Made by a program: the position numbers and the translations under genes. The notes beneath the pieces were generated by a model. The model worked only from the letters and a program-made list of their open reading frames with translations, ran no database searches and was not told where the DNA came from. From Owenia fusiformis (taxonomy: Eukaryota; Annelida; Polychaeta; Sabellida; Oweniidae): a stretch of DNA of 64,000 nucleotides. This document shows, in pieces, positions 58,701-64,000 of the stretch. Positions within the stretch are counted from its first letter, which is position 1. Every line of letters begins with the position of its first letter. The stretch is taken from assembly GCA_903813345.2 (NCBI GenBank), contig CAIIXF020000007.1:21317564-21381563 (forward strand), in the 5' to 3' direction.

Positions 58701-61525
58701 ATTTACCAAATTGATACCTGCATTTTTCCAATTTTTAAAAAATATAACTTTTCCCTTGTAAGTTATGTTTAGATTGTTCCAAATATAGCTATTATCAAAT
58801 ATGACATCATCACATGTTTTATATTTGAACCAAGTTTTCAAAAGGAATTCATAGAAGATGGTTGTATTCCCCCAAATAATTTGAGGTTTTATAAATTTTA
58901 AGTCTGAATTGAAATGAAAAATACTGAAATCAAATCCAATCTTTGATAACATCATTTTACTCATGTTTTTCCAATTTGAGTTTTCATCCTCGATAAAACG
59001 CCTGACCCAGGACATAATAAGTGCCTCTTGATTAACAAATATATCAACCATGTTGATTCCACCTTTTAAGTAAGGCTGTCTCAACACTTTACGTTTTATT
59101 TTTTCTGAACCTTTACCAGATTTACTCCATATAAATTTGTGTATTTTTGAATTGACCTGTTTTAAATATTTGTCTGGACATTTAAAAACCATTAACATAT
59201 GCAACAATTGTGATGCAATCAAATTTTTAACAACACAGACTTTACCAACCAGTGACAAGTTGCGTTTACTCCAATTTTTCATTAAACATTCCATCTTATC
59301 AATTTTTTCAGTCCAATTTGATTCTATTAAATTTGCTGGTTTGTGGTTTGAAAAGTATGTCCCCAGTATTTTTATTTTAGCATTTTCACCTACTTCCCAG
59401 CTGATTTCTAAATGCTTTTCAATATTATTTTTATTTCTTCCGATCCACATTGCTTTTGTTTTTTCCAAGTTAAGTCTGAGTCCCGATGTTAAGTAAAATT
59501 TGTTTGTATCATCTAAAGTATGCTCTAACAATTGCAAATCTTTAACAAAGAGGGTTGTGTCAGAGCTCCTATGTCCCTAGGCATCAGCATCTAAAATTTA
59601 AACCAAATCCATTCAATGGTATTTGAGTTATCAAAGATAACGTTTTTTTACGAAAAATGGCCACCATTTTGAAATTTAGCTGCCATCTTGAAAATCCTTT
59701 CTCGAGCAGAGCTCCTATGTCCCTAGGCATCAGCATCTAAAATTTGAACCAAATCCATTCTATGGTCTTTGAGTTATCAAAGATAACGTTTTTTTTACGA
59801 AAAATGGCCGCCATTTTGAAATTTGGTGGCCATCTTGAAAATGTTTTCTTTAGCAAGGCTGCTTTGTACCAAGGCAACAGCATATAAAATTTGAACCAAA
59901 TCCATCCACTAGTATTTGAGTTATTAAAGATTATATTTTTTCCGAAAAATGGCCGCCATTTTGAATTAAGTGGCCATATTGAAAATTCCTTCTCGAGCAG
60001 AAGTCCTACACTCATACGGCATAAGCCTATAAAATTTGAATGAAATCCGTCAACCGGTATTTGAGTTATTGCCCGGACACACGAACGGACGGACGAACGG
60101 ACGAACGGACGGACGGACGAACGGACGGACGAACGGACGGACGGACGGCTTTTCTATATCCCCCTCGAACTTCGTTCGGTGGGATAAATATTGAGGCACA
60201 TTATAACATTAAACATTTTGACACAGACTCAATTTGTTTTCCTATATGCACCCATAATACAGAAAATAAACGTGGGTACGAGTTGTCTTGGGTACGAGTT
60301 GACTTGGGTACGAGTTGTCTTGGGTACAAGTTGTCTTGGGTACGAGTTGTCTTGGGTACGAGTTGACTAGGAAGCCCTGCAGTGCACAGTGGCAGTCAAT
60401 CATTAAGTTTGATCACTAAACCCAATGTATTTATTTGAATAAAACATTTCATGTATTTTTCATAGGGTGGGAAAAAGAGATCACCTGGTACGGCTGCCCC
60501 AGTTTACAAACCTGTAAAGAAGGTGGAACCAGAACCTGCCAAAAAAGCTGTTCAAAAGCGGTAAGTACATTTCTACATCTAGATAGTTTAAAGAATTCTC
60601 ATTGCTTTTGATTGAAAAAACATTATTTTGTACTCAATACTTATAACTTAACTTACTATAACTTTATGATACCATCAGTGGCAAGGTAAATAAAATACAA
60701 AACACCTCATTTGGGTCATAGAGTGATAATAAGATCATGTCCCTGTGATATAGTAAAAGAACACACACTAGTCTAGTTCTTTTAATTATTTTTTCTATTT
60801 CTTAATAATTTCATTTAATTTCCAGCAAATTGACAGAAGCAGAAAAAGAAGAGAAATTGCGTGAAATGATGGATAATGCCAAATGGCGAGATGACCAGCG
60901 AGCGGAGAATGTGAAACGCTATCGTGAAGAAGACTCTAAAGAAGAAGATGATCTCTCCACCAGAACCCAATCAGCTGCTGATTTTGTCAAGTAAGATATG
61001 AAATGTGAACTTAATACCATCTAACTTCTCCCAAGTTCTTCAAAGGATTTTTAGTGGGTTGTAAATTCTCACTGTCCTGTCACAAGTTGATCCGAATGAA
61101 TCAATATTTAAGCTGTTGCAGTTAGGTTTTCAAGTAGGAGAATGACTTACCAAAATCTCAAGTGGGTGTATAGTAGCTATGTTTGAATAAACGACTTTTT
61201 GCATGATTATTGTCTGAAAGTAAACATCCACTAAATCTATCCCAAACTAAATTCAGGTACAAAATTGTTCATTTTATGAGTTGGATTTAAAACATCAACT
61301 AAAACAACATAATCTCAGACTCAGAGGATAATGTGAATGAAATTTCTCTATTCAATGAGCCAGATAAGAAATATTTTCTGTGCCTTTAACCTTACTATTA
61401 CATTTTATTCCAGGCCTTTGATGGCAAGCCATGCATCACAAAGCTCTGTTGAGGACCGGATCAAAAGAAATATTTACAATGTCCAGAAATCCAAGTCATC
61501 GTCGGGCAGTGTGTGGAGAAAATGA
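52781..61525 (+). CDS. CWC25: Spliceosome factor CWC25 orthologue, 8 coding exons
   Basis: CWC25 joins the spliceosome for the first (branching) step. Coding exons: 52781-52878, 53041-53171, 54088-54190, 54573-54642, 54921-56024, 60466-60560, 60826-60990, 61414-61525. Phases agree, giving 625 residues (human about 425). Conserved blocks: EEYLLGKRIDKYY (about 51-63), MREDPLYAIRRE..RKLLNNPVKMKQL (about 98-130), a Lys-rich stretch, then a Ser/Arg/Pro repeat region, KLTEAEKEEKLREMMDNAKWRDDQR (about 535-560), and the terminal SSVEDRIKRNIYNVQ. The extra length is mostly the 66-bp repeats in exon 5. The usual N-terminal Cir_N segment is absent from this model, which begins MSASKLKELERALKN. The intron between 56024 and 60466 holds a nested transposon. 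Confidence 0.9.
53393..53562. mobile_element. GC-richer foldback element, about 170 bp
   Basis: aatatagacc..agagcagggtt..tagtttcgaataacacccc..ggtctcggcacaaa is mirrored by tttgtgccgagacc..ggggtgttattcgaaactagtaaccctgctct..ggtctatatt. Because the arms mirror each other, both strands give the same peptide-like frame (VSNNTP, NPAL). These frames are artefacts. It lies in CWC25 between exons 2 and 3. Confidence 0.85.
53974..54087 (+). repeat. Duplicated 3' splice-site segment (67-bp offset)
   Basis: caaataccaatatccacattgcacattgc..acatatattatttcag occurs twice, starting at 53974 and 54041. Both copies end in a complete acceptor (AG at 54020 and 54087). Only the second keeps the CWC25 frame. Use of the first would add 67 bases and shift the frame. 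Confidence 0.9.
55250..55865 (+). repeat. CWC25: 66-bp coding tandem repeat in CWC25 (about nine units)
   Basis: Units start at about 66-bp steps (acatgattcatc at 55271, 55337, 55403, then 55469 and so on to 55799). Each codes 22 residues of the form RRKRHNSPDI RRKRHDSSSPDN. A higher-order copy of 264 bp (four units) is visible: the block at about 55373 recurs at about 55637. Each unit carries Ser-Pro sites in a basic setting, an RS-like domain. Because 66 is divisible by three and the unit lacks stops, two other frames stay open (240 codons on plus, 224 on minus); they are not genes. Confidence 0.93.
56400..56485 (-). repeat. 16-bp minisatellite, left arm
   Basis: About five units of aactcgtacccaagac, inverse of the array at 60273-60370. 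Confidence 0.9.
57956..59560 (-). mobile_element. 5'-truncated LINE with a 512-codon reverse-transcriptase C-terminal frame
   Basis: A poly(T) tract (57958-57972) is the poly(A) tail of a minus-strand insertion. cagagctcct stands at both edges (57946-57955 and 59561-59570) as the target duplication. The frame (59537-57999, reading in from 59560) starts at the DTTLFVKD tail of the YADD catalytic box, runs through the thumb region (GLRLNLEKTKAMWIG, KIKILGTYFS, LSLVGKVCVVKNL) and ends in a CKFC..H..C zinc-knuckle-like segment (CKFCRNEEDSYAHFFISC), as in L1/Tx1-type elements. The open frame over 1.5 kb without stops suggests a young insertion. It is missing the endonuclease and most of the RT, so it cannot move itself. 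Confidence 0.88.
60081..60150 (+). repeat. (ACGG/ACGA)n microsatellite
   Basis: Tetranucleotide tract in Helitron-like element H4; one frame reads RTDGRTDER repeats. The equivalent place in H1, H2 and H5 has only gtccgtc-type remnants, so it expanded in this copy. Confidence 0.9.
60273..60370 (+). repeat. 16-bp minisatellite, right arm
   Basis: Six units of gggtacgagttgtctt at 16-bp steps (60274, 60290, 60306, 60322, 60338, 60354), inverse of the array at 56400-56485. Confidence 0.92.
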
Positions 61526-62180
61526 GCAATTAAAGGAATATAATCCGAGTACACCATCAGACAGTGTGTTGGCGAGCCATAAAACTGTTTGACTATTACA
61601 GATAATTGTACATTTTGGATACTGATCACATTGATCTCAAATGCAATATGGACATGGATTTATATGTGGAATGAATATTAGTAGACAGAAATGTATTTTT
61701 TATGATCTTACTTTACATTCTGATTGGATATGAACAAGATTGAAGAATTAATGTCGCGTGTAAATATGAGACAAAGTGGAGATATTAGAAGTGTACATTT
61801 TTTATATAGTTGAAATATACTGTTGAGCAGGATATTTTTGTGTAAGAGAATATCTGACAGATCCAATTCCTATTTACACTTCACATGTTCTCAAATATAG
61901 CATAATTGTTTTTTAATTGGTCCATAAATTATATACTGTATTTGTCTTTAATTTGTATGAGTTAAGACAAATACAGTATTGGAGAAGATTTTTTGTGTGA
62001 TTTTCAGCATACAAGGACACATTACTTACATGAATCAAAATCAAATGCAATAAATATTATTCAACTAACTAATGTAGTAGTATCACAGTAGGTTGTTAAA
62101 TATTTGAATATTGAACTCCAAAAGGATTTTGTCCAAATTAAGATTTTAATGCCATTTGTGATGTATTTTAAATAAAACAC
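61526..62180 (+). other. CWC25 3' UTR with AATAAA signals
   Basis: AATAAA at 62049-62054 and 62171-62176. The sequence is AT-rich with no further exon. Confidence 0.5.
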
Positions 62181-63227
62181 ATTTTGCCATTTTTAATTTG
62201 AATTATAAATTGCGTTAGCATATGTATAGTTAGGTGAATTATACTGTTGTATCACATTGTATGCTTATGTTGCAAAGAGTGGGGTCATATTGTTGGCCTT
62301 TTCTTATCTTACCATCAATCTGTCTGTTGGCGTATTATATACATCTGAGTGATTTCTCCCAAACTTTTTCGTGGAAACAATTGAGCATATCCATTATTCA
62401 TGTGCCCAAAACAATAACGCAAATGCGAGTAGGTAGTTACCAGTTTCACCACCAGGTGGCTCGCTCGGGTCAGATAGCATGGCGGGTATAGTAGAAAGTA
62501 AATTACATCTGTTTTAGTGGTTCAATTTTCATATAGCCCTATAATGTATCGAATAGTTATGCAAATTAAAGTATGTCCAGTAAAAGAAAATGTTATATGT
62601 CCAATTCAAGAAAAGATATTTCACTTTTTGTGATTTTGTAACATGGGGTCTATGGGGAATCAACCCCGAACTAGAAGTCACATTTTCAAAAAATATTAAA
62701 TTTTCAAAGTTGATCAACAATTATCGAAACCATATTTTTAGATGTATTTTTACATGTAGATTTCAAATATGACATCACTTTTGAACTTGAATTTTGAATA
62801 TTTAATGACGTAAATCAAGATCATTTCTACTCGCATCTAGTCTATTGAGTCAGTCTTATCTGATAAAACACTTCAAATTCGCTTTCAAAAAGAAAACCTC
62901 TAGTTGTCTGAATGCCTGATTTCAAACAGAAAGCCCAAAGTAGCTCAATGTAGACGCTAAGTTACTTCAACATTACACAACCTGGTAATCCCCTAGTATG
63001 TTTATATAAGGTCACGTTAGCAGTGTTTCTACAAACATATCTCAAATGCTAGAAAAATGTCTTATCTTCTTTGTTCTGTCATAAACATAAATGCACGTTT
63101 TTAGAGCTTAAATATCTTCCTGGTTTGTATAAAATAGACATTTTGCATCATTAATAGATGGCGCCATTGTCATGAAGAAAAGATCAAGAAAACTGGGGAA
63201 CAAAACGAGTCAGTCCCTCTTTAATTA
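62181..63227. other. Intergenic stretch, nothing recognised
   Basis: No coding exon or bounded element was seen. The short frames at 62234-62491 and 62529-62772 have no recognisable content. Confidence 0.5.
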
Positions 63228-63548
63228 TCCCACCGAAAGAAGTCTGTGGGGGATATAGGAAAGCCGTCCGTTAGTTCGTTCATCTGTCTGGGTGAAAACT
63301 CAAATACCAGTTGACGGATTTGATTTAAATTTTATTGGCTTATGCCTTATGGGTGTAGGACCTCTGCTCAAGAGGGAATTTTATAACTTAGATAACTCAA
63401 ATACCAGTTGACAGTTTTGGTTCAAATTTTATATGCTGCTACTTGCTGGAACTCTGCTCAAGAATTTTTTTTTCAAGATGGCCACTAAATACCAAAATAT
63501 GTTTTGTTCAGTTGGATTTGCTACTCCTTAGAGTTGCTGTTTTTCTAC
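63228..63548 (+). mobile_element. Helitron-like element H5, short
   Basis: Starts A|TCCCACCGAAAGAAG, continues ggggatataggaaagccgtccg and actcaaataccagttgacgg as in H4, and ends with a stem (gctactccttagagttgc), then tgtttttCTAC. Internally deleted. Confidence 0.7.
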
Positions 63549-64000
63549 TTATATTTAGTGTATATACATAAAAGGAGGGGGAATGGCTTACTTTCCATGT
63601 CCAACTACATATAGTTCTACAGTCATCCTTCCCTACAGCAGAAAAGATAAACAAATATCCTTAATGTGACAGGAAGTATGAGATATTCATTAACAATGAG
63701 AGTTGAGAGGAACTTTGTAAAACTGTTACAATATTCTTTGTTTACAACATTCCACGTTACGCTTATTTTCCAACAGTTCCGACGTTATTTCAATGATCAT
63801 GTTCAGATTTAAACATTATTTAAATTTAATGCATTTGGACGTGTCTGCTTCTTTAGTCTTTGATAACTTTCATATTTGATCAGATCTCAGTCCTTTTCAG
63901 ATAAAAATTTTAATTGGCCTTTTATAAGATATTGCTTTAAAATTTTATTAACTTTTAGCTTCCAAAAAATATTTACTTATACGTTATATCTAATCCTTTG
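63549..64000. other. Window end, nothing recognised
   Basis: No exon, RNA gene or bounded repeat was seen before the window edge. Confidence 0.5.

Larger units (their letters stand above)
57251..60184 (-). mobile_element. Helitron-like element H4, interrupted by a LINE
   Basis: Minus strand: A|TCCCACCGAACGAAGTTCG at 60184, then an (ACGG/ACGA)n tract (60081-60150). Several roughly 150-180-bp tandem units follow, containing atggc.gccattttgaaat, gagcagagctcctatgtcc and aaccaaatcc. The end is a stem (gctactccgtggagttgc) and tgtttttCTAG|T at 57251. A LINE (57956-59560) splits one unit. Without the LINE the element is about 1.3 kb. Confidence 0.75.
56387..60384. mobile_element. 3980-bp composite transposon with minisatellite ends and 9-bp target duplication
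   Basis: Direct repeats cctgcagtg at 56387-56395 and 60376-60384 enclose 56396-60375. The ends are inverted arrays of a 16-bp unit (gggtacgagttgtctt), about 56400-56485 on the left and 60273-60370 on the right, with ggtaactggtcaactc and gagttgactaggaagc outermost. Inside lies a Helitron-like element (57251-60184), itself interrupted by a LINE. The whole sits in CWC25 intron 6. No transposase frame remains. The 9-bp duplication parallels the element at 3282-4247. Confidence 0.75.

Noticed and set aside
62234-62772. Short frames past the CWC25 3' end
   Set aside because: No similarity, no splice or start context, and located in AT-rich intergenic sequence.

Overview
This is an AT-rich, intron-rich eukaryotic window from an animal. 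Genes have many short exons with GT-AG introns, and the space between and inside them is filled with DNA transposons, foldback elements, non-LTR retrotransposon debris and minisatellites. Protein similarity points to a marine invertebrate. The very human-like C-terminus of the CENP-F orthologue would suit a deuterostome, but a mollusc cannot be excluded from sequence alone.

Four protein-coding genes can be modelled, three on the plus strand and one on the minus strand. (1) A CENP-F orthologue (5477-26310, +, 27 coding exons, about 3838 residues) runs from the family-typical N-terminus to a farnesylation motif CKVQ at the stop. It contains one 6.7-kb exon with an 822-bp in-frame tandem duplication. 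(2) A SENP1/SENP2-type SUMO protease (29823-40002, +, 17 coding exons, 762 or 768 residues) has a complete His/Asp/Gln/Cys active site and three candidate SUMO-interaction motifs. (3) A DAP1 orthologue (44707-49597, -, 4 coding exons, 108 residues). (4) A CWC25 splicing-factor orthologue (52781-61525, +, 8 coding exons, 625 residues) carries a 66-bp tandem-repeat RS-like region and lacks the usual N-terminal domain. DAP1 and CWC25 are divergent, with start codons about 3.2 kb apart. All exon junctions in the four models keep frame and use GT-AG. The genes have no obvious joint pathway, although CENP-F (mitotic kinetochore) and the SENP protease (SUMO cycle) are both tied to cell-cycle biology in other animals.

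Layout: 1-5443 is repeats (degenerate tandem arrays, a hAT-like MITE with 8-bp target duplication, a 966-bp element with 9-bp target duplication, a TTAA MITE). Then come CENP-F and its 3' UTR to about 27475; an intergenic stretch with a dead RNase H-bearing retrotransposon (28494-29263); the SENP gene; a mariner-like MITE and the first of five Helitron-like elements; DAP1, with a 417-bp near-perfect palindrome in its first intron; the divergent DAP1/CWC25 intergenic region; CWC25; and a repeat-bearing tail. The most striking mobile DNA is a three-level nest in CWC25 intron 6: a truncated LINE inside a Helitron-like element inside a minisatellite-ended transposon, each with recognisable boundaries. 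No tRNA, rRNA or CRISPR array was seen.
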